A stretch of DNA of 64,000 nucleotides from M3007 sp964646615. GTDB taxonomy: Bacteria; Bacteroidota; Bacteroidia; Chitinophagales; Saprospiraceae. The position numbers and the translations under genes were made by a program. The stretch covers positions 1 through 64,000 of the forward strand of contig CAZYEV010000088.1 in NCBI GenBank assembly GCA_964646615.1, given 5' to 3'. Positions 40,117 through 48,352 of this stretch are shown here, in pieces. The notes under the pieces are model-generated. The model did not search any database and was not told the origin of the DNA. It saw only the letters and a list, made by a program, of their open reading frames with translations. The stretch's first letter is position 1; each line of letters opens with the position of its first letter.

Positions 40117-41424
40117 ATGTCGCACCTCACGCTTGACCTGACGCATACCGAACTCTTTATCCGCCCGGAAGAATGGGCGGCCATCGAACCGCAAGCCGCC
40201 GCTGCGGCTAAATTATTGGACAGCCGCCGTGGGCCGGGGGCCGATTTCCTCGGCTGGCTCGACCTCCCTGTCAAATACGACCGCGCCGAATTGCGTCGCA
40301 TCAAGGTGGCCGCCCGTCGCATCCAGCGCCAGAGCCAGGTGCTGGTTGTTATCGGCATAGGTGGCTCGTACCTGGGGGCAAAGGCCGCCTTAGAATTTTG
40401 CCAGCCCACACCACCGCTTTCGCCCATTTTAGGGCGAAAGAAAGGTCCGCTTCAGGTATGCTTTGCCGGCACCAATCTGAGCGGTACGCACTTGCAGCAA
40501 CTGTTGGATGCGCTGGACGGGCGCGATTTTTCCGTCAACGTCATTTCCAAATCCGGCACAACGCTCGAGCCTGCCGCAGCCTTTCGCTTCTTTCGGCAAA
40601 AGCTGGAGGAGCGCTACGGCAAAGAAGGCGCCCGCCAGCGCATCTATGCCACCACCGACCGCGCGCGCGGAGCGCTGAAGACACTGGCCGACCGCGAAGG
40701 CTATGAGACGTTCGTCGTACCCGACGACGTCGGCGGGCGCTTCTCGGTACTCACGGCCGTAGGCCTGTTGCCCTTAGCGGCCGCCGGCGTGGACGTAGAC
40801 GCCCTGCTTCGCGGCGCTGCCGATGCCCGGGCGCGTTATCGTACCGCTTCGCTGGCCGACAACGACGCCCTGCGCTATGCCGCCGCGCGCAACATCCTGT
40901 ACCGCAAGGGCAAACTCATCGAAATGCTCATCGGCTACGAACCGCGCTTGCTTTACCTGGCCGAATGGTGGAAACAGCTCTACGGCGAAAGCGAAGGCAA
41001 AGACGGCAAGGGCATCTTTCCGGCCAGTGCTCAGTTCACTGCCGACCTGCATTCGCTGGGGCAATACGTGCAAGATGGACGCCGACACCTGTTTGAGACG
41101 CTGATTGATATCGAAACGCCGCAGTACGACCCAGCCCTGCCCGCTACCGACGACGACCTCGATGGCCTCAACTACCTGGCTGGCAAACCCATGCGCTTTA
41201 TCAACGAACAGGCTCTGCGCGGCACCCTCGAAGCACACGTCGCCGGCGGCGTGCCCAATATCCGCATCCTCGTACCGGAGGCTACACCTTATTATTTAGG
41301 GCACCTCTTTTACTTCTTCGAGAAAGTCTGTGCCCTCAGCGGCTATCTGCTGGGCGTCAACCCCTTCGATCAGCCAGGGGTAGAGGCTTACAAAAAGAAC
41401 ATGTTCCGTCTGCTCAAAGCGTAG
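40117..41424 (+). CDS. pgi: Glucose-6-phosphate isomerase
   Basis: The 435-residue length and sequence fit the shorter Bacillus-type PGI of glycolysis. SIS-fold motifs are VVIGIGGSYLGAKAALEF, VNVISKSGTTLEPA and GGRFSVLTAVGLLPLA. QFTADLHSLGQYVQDG provides the catalytic Glu/His region, and LGVNPFDQPGVEAYK the C-terminal Lys signature. It interconverts glucose-6-P and fructose-6-P. Its position directly behind the PGI/PMI gene makes it look redundant for glucose; the partner may in practice serve mannose-6-P. Confidence 0.95.
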   Translation: MSHLTLDLTHTELFIRPEEWAAIEPQAAAAAKLLDSRRGPGADFLGWLDLPVKYDRAELRRIKVAARRIQRQSQVLVVIGIGGSYLGAKAALEFCQPTPPLSPILGRKKGPLQVCFAGTNLSGTHLQQLLDALDGRDFSVNVISKSGTTLEPAAAFRFFRQKLEERYGKEGARQRIYATTDRARGALKTLADREGYETFVVPDDVGGRFSVLTAVGLLPLAAAGVDVDALLRGAADARARYRTASLADNDALRYAAARNILYRKGKLIEMLIGYEPRLLYLAEWWKQLYGESEGKDGKGIFPASAQFTADLHSLGQYVQDGRRHLFETLIDIETPQYDPALPATDDDLDGLNYLAGKPMRFINEQALRGTLEAHVAGGVPNIRILVPEATPYYLGHLFYFFEKVCALSGYLLGVNPFDQPGVEAYKKNMFRLLKA

Positions 41425-41498
41425 CCGCCAAAAGGCGCTCGCTGCCATGTGCCTGGAACCGAACCCTCACAAAGCCAGCCGTGTTTCAGGCGATGTCG

Positions 41499-41506
41499 TA
41501 TTTTTG
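41499..41506 (+). promoter_or_regulatory. -7 box TATTTTTG for fur
   Basis: Fits TAnnTTTG and lies 19 bases before the fur ATG at 41526. No strong -33 element. Confidence 0.45.
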
Positions 41507-41525
41507 CCCAACATCTGCCGACGTT

Positions 41526-42050
41526 ATGCCCGAAACACGCGACCAGGAAAGTATTCTGAAAGAAGTCTTCCATATCTTTTCAGCGCATTTAGCCCAACAC
41601 GGCCTGCGCCGAACCCCCGAGCGCTTCGCTATCCTGGAGGAGATATACAAACGCTCCGACCACTTTGACGCCGAAGCCCTTTACATTCACATGAAAAACA
41701 GCAACTACCGCGTCAGCAGGGCCACGGTGTACAACACCCTGGACCTCCTCACCGCGTGCGATCTGGTCAAAAAGCACCAGTTTGGCAAAAACCTGGCCCA
41801 ATACGAGAAGTCCTACGGATACAAGCAGCACGATCACGCCATTTGCGTTCACTGCGGCCGAGTGGTCGAATTTTGCGACCCCCGCATCCAGCAAATCAAA
41901 GACATGGTGGGCGAATTGCTCGATTTTCAGATTACTCACCACTCCCTCAATCTATACGGCATTTGCCAATCCTGCCAAAAGGAAATCGAGCAAGGCATCA
42001 TCCGCCAGCACCCTGGCCGCTTAGACGATGAGCCGGGATGGGGCGACTGA
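41526..42050 (+). CDS. fur: Fur-family metal-dependent repressor
   Basis: The 174-residue protein has the Fur winged helix (LRRTPERFAILEEIYKRSDH, then VSRATVYNTLDLLTACDLV as recognition helix and wing). Its dimerisation domain carries metal sites: KQHDHAICVHCGRVVEF (His and CxxC) and ICQSCQ (second CxxC, structural zinc). Fur, Zur and PerR cannot be fully told apart; the spacing favours Fur. The ATG at 41526 follows the -7 box; a longer frame would include the promoter. It precedes the ribosomal operon but is separated by that operon's own promoter. Confidence 0.88.
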   Translation: MPETRDQESILKEVFHIFSAHLAQHGLRRTPERFAILEEIYKRSDHFDAEALYIHMKNSNYRVSRATVYNTLDLLTACDLVKKHQFGKNLAQYEKSYGYKQHDHAICVHCGRVVEFCDPRIQQIKDMVGELLDFQITHHSLNLYGICQSCQKEIEQGIIRQHPGRLDDEPGWGD

Positions 42051-42090
42051 AGCGGCAGGCACATTTTTTTTAAAAAACATTTCGAGAGGG

Positions 42091-42123
42091 CTTGGTAGAA
42101 CCAAAAATAGGTGCGTACCTTTG
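42091..42123 (+). promoter_or_regulatory. Promoter of the S10 ribosomal operon
   Basis: CTTG (42091-42094), 21 bases, then TACCTTTG (42116-42123). This is near-ideal and 68 bases before the rpsJ ATG. A CCCGC/GCGGG hairpin (42126-42142) starts just after it in the leader and could be part of a feedback site. Confidence 0.75.
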
Positions 42124-42191
42124 CACCCGCTTTTGGCGCGGGCTGCCGCTCGTCGTTCAGAAGAAAAAGTATTTCAACGGTTTAACAGGTC

Positions 42192-42500
42192 ATGAATCAA
42201 AAAATTCGCATCAAACTCCGGTCTTACGACTACAATCTGGTGGATAAGTCCACGGAAAAGATTGTCAAGACCGTGCGTGCGAGTGGGGCCGTCGTTTCTG
42301 GGCCGATTCCGCTGCCTACTGAGAAAGAAGTGTTTACCGTGCTGCGCTCGCCGCACGTGAATAAGAAATCTCGGGAGCAGTTCCAGTTGCGTACCCACAA
42401 GCGCCTGATTGAGATTTACACACCCACGCAAAAGACAGTGGACGCGCTTTCTAAGTTGGAGCTCCCGAGCGGCGTTGACATCCAGGTCAAGCTGATCTAA
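42192..42500 (+). CDS. rpsJ: 30S ribosomal protein S10
   Basis: The 102-residue protein begins NQKIRIKLRSYDYNLVDKST and contains GPIPLPTEKEVFTVLRSPHV and RTHKRLIEIYTPTQKTVDAL, all S10 signatures. It binds 16S rRNA in the 30S head and also joins NusB in antitermination. First gene of the superoperon and, by analogy, position-sensitive for regulation. Normal length. Confidence 0.97.
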   Translation: MNQKIRIKLRSYDYNLVDKSTEKIVKTVRASGAVVSGPIPLPTEKEVFTVLRSPHVNKKSREQFQLRTHKRLIEIYTPTQKTVDALSKLELPSGVDIQVKLI

Positions 42501-42702
42501 CAGGCGCCTCAACGTTTCATCACACAAGACGGGTCTTTCCGGTCGGCGTCAAAGTACCCTTCCGCGCGGCGAATAAGGGCAACTGATGCAACCGAAAGCG
42601 GTCCAGCGCAAGGGACGACGCTTTCTGTGTTTTAAACCGCTGCAAAAACCCGGCACTAAAAACAGGCACAAACCAATCGTTCAAATACTAAAACAAACTA
42701 CC

Positions 42703-43323
42703 GTGAACGGTCTGATTGGCAAAAAAATAGGCATGACCAGCATCTACGATAAGAACGGCAAGAACGTCGCTTGCACGATTATCGAGGCCGGTCCGTGCGT
42801 AGTAACGCAGGTTCGCGACGAGCAGAACGACGGCTATTCCGCCCTCCAGCTGGCCTATGGCGAGCGCAAGGAGTCGAAAACGCCAAAAGCCATGCGCGGC
42901 CACTTTGCAAAAGCAAATGCCGAGCCTATGCGCGTCCTCAAAGAATTCCGCAACATGACGCTGAGCAAGTCGCTGGGCGATGAAGTAACCGTCCAGGAAG
43001 TTTTCCAGGAGGGCGACAAAGTCAGTGTGGTGGGTACGTCGAAAGGCAAAGGCTTCCAGGGCGTGGTAAAGCGCCACGGCTTTGGCGGCGTGATGCAACA
43101 GACCCACGGCCAGCACAACCGCCTGCGCGCTCCGGGTTCGCTGGGTAACTCGTCGTTTGCCTCCAAAGTCGTCAAAGGCATGCGCATGGCGGGCCACATG
43201 GGCAACCAGCGCGTCAAAGTACGCCGCTTAGAGGTGCTCAAAGTCCTGCCCGAACACAACCTGTTGCTCGTCAAAGGCGCAGTGCCCGGCCACAAGGGCG
43301 CGTACGTTATCATTGAAAAGTAA
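42703..43323 (+). CDS. rplC: 50S ribosomal protein L3
   Basis: The protein (206 residues) starts at a GTG: MNGLIGKKIGMTSIYDKNGK matches the usual L3 N-terminus, whereas the ATG at 42586 would add 39 unrelated residues. GTSKGKGFQGVVKRHGF and QTHGQHNRLRAPGS are the loop that reaches toward the peptidyl transferase centre. The 202 bases between rpsJ and this start are much longer than the other gaps in the operon and may hold a regulatory leader. L3 starts 50S assembly. Confidence 0.95.
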   Translation: MNGLIGKKIGMTSIYDKNGKNVACTIIEAGPCVVTQVRDEQNDGYSALQLAYGERKESKTPKAMRGHFAKANAEPMRVLKEFRNMTLSKSLGDEVTVQEVFQEGDKVSVVGTSKGKGFQGVVKRHGFGGVMQQTHGQHNRLRAPGSLGNSSFASKVVKGMRMAGHMGNQRVKVRRLEVLKVLPEHNLLLVKGAVPGHKGAYVIIEK

Positions 43324-43338
43324 AAACGGCCTTGAAAC

Positions 43339-43965
43339 ATGAGACTCGAAGTATATAATACAAAGGGTGAAAGCACCGGGCGAACCGTAGAACTGCCCGA
43401 CGAGATTTTTGGCATCGAGCCTCACGAGCACAGCGTCTGGCTCGACGTCAAGCGCTACCTCAACGCTCAGCGCCAGGGCACCCACAAGTCCAAAGAGCGC
43501 AGCGAAATCAGCGGCTCCACGCGCAAACTGCACCGCCAAAAAGGCACCGGTGGCTCGCGTAAGGGCGACATCAACAACCCGCTCTTCCGCGGTGGCGGCC
43601 GCGTCTTTGGCCCGCGCCCACGCAACTACGACATCCACGTCAATGCCAAGGTCAAACAGCTGGCGCGCCGCAGCGCTCTTTCGGCCAAAGCCCAAAGCGG
43701 TAGCATCGTTGTCGTTGAAGATTTCACGCTCGAACAGCCGCGCACGAAAGACTTCCTCGCCATTCTGAATGCTTTGCGCGTCGCCGACAAAAAGCCACTG
43801 ACCGTACTGCCCGACTACAACAAAGTGCTCTATCTCTCGTGCCGTAACATTCCGAAGGCCGATATTGCCCCGGCACAAGACCTCAATACCTATCGCATCC
43901 TGCGCGCCGGTGCCCTCGTGCTGACGGAAAGCGCTATTGAGAAACTCAAAGTCATCTGTGAGTAA
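43339..43965 (+). CDS. rplD: 50S ribosomal protein L4
   Basis: 208 residues. RKLHRQKGTGGSRKGDINNP and FRGGGRVFGPRPRNYD form the extended loop lining the exit tunnel. The C-terminal LNTYRILRAGALVLTESAIE is standard. In Escherichia coli L4 represses its own operon; whether that holds here is unknown. It starts 15 bases after rplC. Confidence 0.96.
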   Translation: MRLEVYNTKGESTGRTVELPDEIFGIEPHEHSVWLDVKRYLNAQRQGTHKSKERSEISGSTRKLHRQKGTGGSRKGDINNPLFRGGGRVFGPRPRNYDIHVNAKVKQLARRSALSAKAQSGSIVVVEDFTLEQPRTKDFLAILNALRVADKKPLTVLPDYNKVLYLSCRNIPKADIAPAQDLNTYRILRAGALVLTESAIEKLKVICE

Positions 43966-43967
43966 CC

Positions 43968-44267
43968 ATGGCCAAGCAAATTCTGATACGACCTGCCCTC
44001 ACCGAAAAGTCCACCAAACTGACCGATAAGCGCAATATCTATGTGTTTGTCGTCGGGCGCGATGCTAACAAGCTGGAAATCAAGAAAGCGGTGGAGGACA
44101 TGTTCAACGTCGCCGTAGAGCGCGTCAATACCGCTCTCATGCCGGGCAAGCCCAAGACGCGCAGCACTCGCACCACCATTGTTCGCGGTCGCAAGTCCCC
44201 TTACAAAAAGGCTTTCGTAACATTGGCTCCGGGTGAAACCATAGATCTTTTTGGAGAAATCGAATAA
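43968..44267 (+). CDS. rplW: 50S ribosomal protein L23
   Basis: 99 residues, beginning AKQILIRPALTEKSTKLTDK and containing YVFVVGRDANKLEIKKAVED, typical of L23 at the tunnel exit where signal recognition particle and trigger factor dock. Two bases after rplD stop. Confidence 0.96.
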   Translation: MAKQILIRPALTEKSTKLTDKRNIYVFVVGRDANKLEIKKAVEDMFNVAVERVNTALMPGKPKTRSTRTTIVRGRKSPYKKAFVTLAPGETIDLFGEIE

Positions 44268-44309
44268 CCCGCCGGCCCTTAACTCGCTGGATATAAATAA
44301 GGCAAAGTA

Positions 44310-45146
44310 ATGGCAATCAAAAAATACAATCCGCTCACGCCCGGCTTACGCTTTCGGGTAGATGTTACCAAGACGGAGCTGACTAAAGGTGCTAAGCCGG
44401 AGAAGTCGCTGCTCCTCACCCTGCGCAGCACCGGCGGTCGCAACAACGACGGGCGACGCACCATGCGCTACCGCGGCGGCGGTCACAAGCGCCGGTATCG
44501 CATCATTGACTTCAAGCGCGATCGTGAGAACGAACCGGCAACCGTCGAGTCCATCCAATACGATCCCTACCGCACGGCCTTCATCGCGCTGGTCAGCTAC
44601 CCCGACGGAGAAAAGCGCTACATCCTGGCGCCTAAAGGCATCCAGGTCGGCCAACAATTGCTCTCCGGCCGTGGTGTACCGCCCGAAAACGGTAATTGTC
44701 TCTATCTGTCGGAAGTGCCTCTGGGTGCTTTTGTACACAACATTGAAATGCACCCCGGTGCGGGTGGAGCACTGGTACGCAGTGCCGGCACCGGCGCCAT
44801 TATGCTGGGTCGCGAAGGCCGCTATGCCGTGCTGAAAATGCCTTCTGGCGAAGTGCGTCGTATCCTGCTCACGTGCAAAGCCACCATGGGCACGGTCAGC
44901 AACGCCGACCACAACCTCGAAGTGTTGGGCAAAGCCGGACGCAGCCGCTGGCGCGGACGTCGCCCGCGCACCCGCGCTGTAGCCATGAACCCCATTGACC
45001 ACCCCATGGGCGGTGGTGAAGGGCGCGCTTCGGGTGGTCACCCGCGCTCCCGCAAGGGCCTCAAGGCTAAAGGCGCTAAAACGCGCAACCGCAAAAAGCA
45101 GTCGAACGCACTCATCATTAGCCGTCGCAAAACCACTAACAAGTAA
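44310..45146 (+). CDS. rplB: 50S ribosomal protein L2
   Basis: 278 residues. LRSTGGRNNDGRRTMRYRGG is the N-terminal region; HPMGGGEGRASGGHPRSRKG near the end carries the conserved His region near the peptidyl transferase centre. L2 is required for subunit joining. Normal length and order. Confidence 0.97.
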   Translation: MAIKKYNPLTPGLRFRVDVTKTELTKGAKPEKSLLLTLRSTGGRNNDGRRTMRYRGGGHKRRYRIIDFKRDRENEPATVESIQYDPYRTAFIALVSYPDGEKRYILAPKGIQVGQQLLSGRGVPPENGNCLYLSEVPLGAFVHNIEMHPGAGGALVRSAGTGAIMLGREGRYAVLKMPSGEVRRILLTCKATMGTVSNADHNLEVLGKAGRSRWRGRRPRTRAVAMNPIDHPMGGGEGRASGGHPRSRKGLKAKGAKTRNRKKQSNALIISRRKTTNK

Positions 45147-45180
45147 GCATCGGTTTCTCTCTCGCAAACTCGCATAACCT

Positions 45181-45447
45181 ATGCCTCGTTCGCTAAAAAA
45201 AGGGCCTTACGTCCATCACGCCCTGATGGGAAAAATCATCAAGGCCAAGCAAAGCAATAAACGCCAGGTCATCAAAACCTGGAGCCGCGCTTCCATGATC
45301 ATTCCCGACATGGTGGGCGAAACCATCGCCGTGCACAACGGCAAAACCTTCATACCCGTACTCGTTACCGAGAACATGGTCGGTCATAAACTCGGTGAGT
45401 TCGCGCCTACGCGCAACTTCCGCGGCCACGCCGGCAATAAAAAGTAA
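45181..45447 (+). CDS. rpsS: 30S ribosomal protein S19
   Basis: 88 residues: PRSLKKGPYVHHALMGKI at the start and EFAPTRNFRGHAGNKK at the end, both family signatures. Sits in the 30S head next to S13. Confidence 0.96.
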   Translation: MPRSLKKGPYVHHALMGKIIKAKQSNKRQVIKTWSRASMIIPDMVGETIAVHNGKTFIPVLVTENMVGHKLGEFAPTRNFRGHAGNKK

Positions 45448-45460
45448 TGCACTGACAACT

Positions 45461-45856
45461 ATGGAAGCTGTAGCTAAACTGCGCAACTGTCCCATGTCGC
45501 CGCGCAAAATGCGCTTAGTGGCCGACAACATCCGCGGAAAGCGCGTTACCGATGCCTTTAGCATCCTGCGTTACACCAACAAGGAGGCCGCTGTCTGGCT
45601 GGAAAAACTCCTCCTGTCGGCCGTTAACAATTGGCAGCAAAAAGCAGAGGTTGAGAGCTCGGACGAGTTCGATCTTTACATCAAAACCATCTTCGTGGAT
45701 CCGGGCGGCATCGTCTATCGCTTCCTGCCCGCTCCGCAGGGGCGCGCCTACCGCGTGCGCAAGCGCCGCAACCACGTTACCCTCGTGGTCGAAAACCGCG
45801 TGTCCTTAGAGTCCGAACTCGAAGAAGCAGAAGAAGCCACCGAAAACGAAGCATAA
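45461..45856 (+). CDS. rplV: 50S ribosomal protein L22
   Basis: The ATG at 45461 (MEAVAKLRNCPMSPRKMRLV) gives a normal L22 N-terminus; an upstream frame overlaps rpsS. 131 residues with LPAPQGRAYRVRKRRNHVTL, the tunnel-lining hairpin. The C-terminal tail is unusually acidic (ELEEAEEATENEA). Confidence 0.95.
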   Translation: MEAVAKLRNCPMSPRKMRLVADNIRGKRVTDAFSILRYTNKEAAVWLEKLLLSAVNNWQQKAEVESSDEFDLYIKTIFVDPGGIVYRFLPAPQGRAYRVRKRRNHVTLVVENRVSLESELEEAEEATENEA

Positions 45857-45902
45857 GCAATAGCGCTGCAAGCAACCACCAATCGCTTACATCTACAAGC
45901 AA

Positions 45903-46787
45903 ATGGGTCAAAAGACAAATCCAATCGGCAATCGCTTAGGCATCATCCGCGGCTGGGACTCCAACTGGTTCGCCGATAAAGACTATGCCCTCAAGGTCGT
46001 CGAAGACGAAAAAATTCGCGCCTACCTGCGCGCCCGTCGCCCCAAAACAGCCGAGGCCGACCCGCGCGAGCGCAACAAGCCCTTCCAAAACGGCATCAGC
46101 CGCATCGTTATTGAGCGTACCCTGCGCCGCGTAACCGTAACGGTGCACACCAGCCGCCCCGGTATCATCATCGGCAAAGGCGGTAAAGAAGTAGACCTGA
46201 TTAAGGAAGAGCTCAAAGTGCTCACCGGCAAAGACGTACAGATTAACATCGCCGAGGTGCGCAAGCCCGAACTGGACGCCAACATCGTAGCCGAGCAAAT
46301 TGCCAAGCAAATCGAAGCGCGCGTCAACTTCCGCCGCGCCATTAAGACGGCTATCCAAAGCACCATGCGCGCCGGCGCTGAAGGCATCAAAATCCGCATC
46401 AGTGGACGCTTAGGTGGCGCCGAAATAGCACGTAGTGAAGAATACAAGGAAGGCCGCACTCCGCTGCACACCTTCCGTGCCGACATTGACTACGCTCTGG
46501 GTGAAGCCCTGACCGTTTACGGCAAAATCGGCATCAAAGTCTGGCTCTTCCGCGGCGAAGTACTCCAAAAGCGCGAACTGACGCCCTTTGTTGACTCGGA
46601 AAGCCAGGAAGCCCGCCGTGCTGACCGCGGTGATCGTCGCGGCGGAGGCCGCTCCGAACGCGGCGACCGTGGTGGCGATCGCGGTGGCGACCGTCGCGGC
46701 GGAGGCCGTGGTGGCGACCGTGGTGGTGATCGTCGCGGCGGAGGCCGCTCCGAACGCGGCGGAGGTGGAGACCGCCGCCGCCGTTAA
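45903..46787 (+). CDS. rpsC: 30S ribosomal protein S3 with RGG-rich C-terminal tail
   Basis: The first 225 residues are ordinary S3: GQKTNPIGNRLGIIRGWDSN at the start, a KH domain with RPGIIIGKGGKEVD, then MRAGAEGIKIRISGRLGGAE and GIKVWLFRGEVL. About 60 extra residues follow, made almost only of Arg, Gly and Asp with a few Ser and Glu (RRGGGRSERGDRGGDRGGDR and similar). The DNA behind the tail is repetitive, with an exact 35-bp direct repeat. The added positive charge likely contacts rRNA or mRNA at the entry channel, where S3 acts in mRNA unwinding. That is inference. Confidence 0.95.
   Translation: MGQKTNPIGNRLGIIRGWDSNWFADKDYALKVVEDEKIRAYLRARRPKTAEADPRERNKPFQNGISRIVIERTLRRVTVTVHTSRPGIIIGKGGKEVDLIKEELKVLTGKDVQINIAEVRKPELDANIVAEQIAKQIEARVNFRRAIKTAIQSTMRAGAEGIKIRISGRLGGAEIARSEEYKEGRTPLHTFRADIDYALGEALTVYGKIGIKVWLFRGEVLQKRELTPFVDSESQEARRADRGDRRGGGRSERGDRGGDRGGDRRGGGRGGDRGGDRRGGGRSERGGGGDRRRR
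46631..46761 (+). repeat. Direct repeats encoding the S3 tail
   Basis: An exact 35-bp repeat occurs at 46631-46665 and 46727-46761 (start-to-start 96 bp, a multiple of 3), with shorter GGTGGCGAC-type repeats between. In-frame slippage or recombination would lengthen or shorten the RGG tail. Confidence 0.85.
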
Positions 46788-46816
46788 TGTCGGTACTTCC
46801 AACCATAAAAAGAGGT

Positions 46817-46824
46817 TATCTTTG
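46817..46824 (+). promoter_or_regulatory. Candidate internal promoter before rplP
   Basis: TATCTTTG matches TAnnTTTG in the 107-base gap between rpsC and rplP, 71 bases before the rplP ATG. No TTTG at -33. Confidence 0.4.
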
Positions 46825-46894
46825 CAGCCCTTTTGAAAAACGACTCTTTCAAGCAGCACAAACAGACCGCTCATCTTTCTAAACTATCCATACG

Positions 46895-47314
46895 ATGCTT
46901 CAGCCAAGACGTCAGAAATATCGGAAGCAGCATAAAGGCCGCAACAGAGGTATCGCCTACAAGGGCGGCACTATTGCCTTCGGTACCTTCGGCCTTAAGG
47001 CGATGGAATATTCCCGCATTACCAGCCGCCAGATTGAAGCCGCCCGCGTAGCGCTTACCCGTAACATGAAGCGCGAAGGCAAGGTCTGGATCCGCATCTT
47101 CCCCGACAAACCCATCACGGCTAAGCCTGCAGAAGTGCGTATGGGTAAAGGTAAAGGCGCAGTAGATCACTACGTGTACGAGGTACAACCCGGCCGCATG
47201 CTCTTTGAAGTAGAGGGCGTCAGCCAGGAACTCGCCTACGAGTCGCTCCGCAAGGCCGCTCAAAAGCTGCCCATCATCTGCAAAATGGTAACTCGTCACG
47301 ATTACGAAGGATAA
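46895..47314 (+). CDS. rplP: 50S ribosomal protein L16
   Basis: 139 residues: LQPRRQKYRKQHKGRNRG at the start and AVRMGKGKG-like loop (AEVRMGKGKGAVDHYVYEVQ) facing the tRNA acceptor end. Late-assembly protein of the 50S. The gap before it is the longest in the operon after the one preceding rplC. Confidence 0.96.
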   Translation: MLQPRRQKYRKQHKGRNRGIAYKGGTIAFGTFGLKAMEYSRITSRQIEAARVALTRNMKREGKVWIRIFPDKPITAKPAEVRMGKGKGAVDHYVYEVQPGRMLFEVEGVSQELAYESLRKAAQKLPIICKMVTRHDYEG

Positions 47315-47347
47315 CACTGAAAAACCCACATACATCTGCTGAACGTT

Positions 47348-47608
47348 ATGGCGAAGGAAAAATTAGAATTAGAAAAATTGGAAATTGGCGACTTGCATAC
47401 GCAGATAAAAGCGCTCCAGGACGAGTACGCGCGCATGAAATTTGAGCATGCCTCGCGAGGTTTGGCTAATCCGATGGAGCTGCGCCACCTGCGTCGTAAA
47501 ATAGCCCGCTATCACACTGAAGTGCGCCGACGCGAACTGGCGGCCATGTCTCCCGATGAGTTGGCCATGCGCACCAAATTAGTCGCCCGCCGTCGCCGTC
47601 AGCGTTAA
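47348..47608 (+). CDS. rpmC: 50S ribosomal protein L29
   Basis: 86 residues, longer than the usual 60-70. Two helices are as in L29, with LANPMELRHLRRKIARYHTE as the signature, plus an N-terminal KEKLELEKLEIGD extension and a basic C-terminus (ARRRRQR). Located near the tunnel exit beside L23. Confidence 0.93.
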   Translation: MAKEKLELEKLEIGDLHTQIKALQDEYARMKFEHASRGLANPMELRHLRRKIARYHTEVRRRELAAMSPDELAMRTKLVARRRRQR

Positions 47609-47645
47609 CACCACCTTTCTTATGACATCGCATCTCGTTTCTAAC

Positions 47646-47912
47646 ATGGAAGAAGGAACCGTTAGAAAGCTCCGCAAGCAAAAAATAGGCGTCGTCGTGT
47701 CCACTAAAATGGACAAGACCATATCGGTTCTGGTAGAACGCCGCCTGATGCACCCGCTCTACGGCAAATTCGTGAAGCGCTCAAAGAAATTCCTGGCGCA
47801 CGACGAAGAAAATACCTGCAACGTCGGAGATAAGGTACGCATCATGGAAACCCGCCCGCTCAGCAAGCGCAAGCGCTGGCGCCTGGTCGAAATTATTGAA
47901 CGTGCAAAATAA
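47646..47912 (+). CDS. rpsQ: 30S ribosomal protein S17
   Basis: 88 residues from the ATG at 47646 (MEEGTVRKLRKQKIGVVVST); an ATG at 47622 would add 8 atypical residues. MDKTISVLVERRLMHPLYGK and CNVGDKVRIMETRPLSKRKR are S17 motifs, an OB-fold protein of the 30S body. Confidence 0.94.
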   Translation: MEEGTVRKLRKQKIGVVVSTKMDKTISVLVERRLMHPLYGKFVKRSKKFLAHDEENTCNVGDKVRIMETRPLSKRKRWRLVEIIERAK

Positions 47913-47963
47913 CCTTCGGCAAACGGCACTCCTGCCTGTTCACCGATAAAAGATATATCAACC

Positions 47964-48329
47964 ATGATCCAGCAAGAATCTCGTCTGAACGTAGCCGACA
48001 ATTCCGGCGCCAAAGAAGTGCTGTGCATTCGTGTGCTCGGAAGCACCGGCCAGCGCTACGCCAGTGTGGGCGATAAAATCGTGGTAACCGTCAAAGACGC
48101 CACGCCCGGCGGCATCAAAAAAGGCACCGTCTCCAAGGCCGTCATCGTGCGCACGCGCAAGGAAGTGCGCCGCAAGGATGGCTCCTACATCCGCTTCGAC
48201 GATAACGCCGTGGTGCTCCTCAACGCTGCCGACGAGCCGCGCGGTACCCGCATCTTCGGCCCGGTAGCCCGCGAATTGCGCGATAAAGACTACGGCCGTA
48301 TCATTTCGCTGGCGCCAGAAGTGCTCTAA
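47964..48329 (+). CDS. rplN: 50S ribosomal protein L14
   Basis: 121 residues. IQQESRLNVADNSGAKEVLC and the signature GTVSKAVIVRTRKEVRRKDG are clear. Part of the bridge to the 30S and binding site of the silencing factor RsfS. Confidence 0.97.
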   Translation: MIQQESRLNVADNSGAKEVLCIRVLGSTGQRYASVGDKIVVTVKDATPGGIKKGTVSKAVIVRTRKEVRRKDGSYIRFDDNAVVLLNAADEPRGTRIFGPVARELRDKDYGRIISLAPEVL

Positions 48330-48352
48330 ACACCTACAACTGTTGAAGAAAG

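Noticed and set aside
42586..42702. ATG start giving L3 an extra 39 residues
   Set aside because: The added residues do not match L3 proteins, while the GTG at 42703 gives the normal N-terminus.
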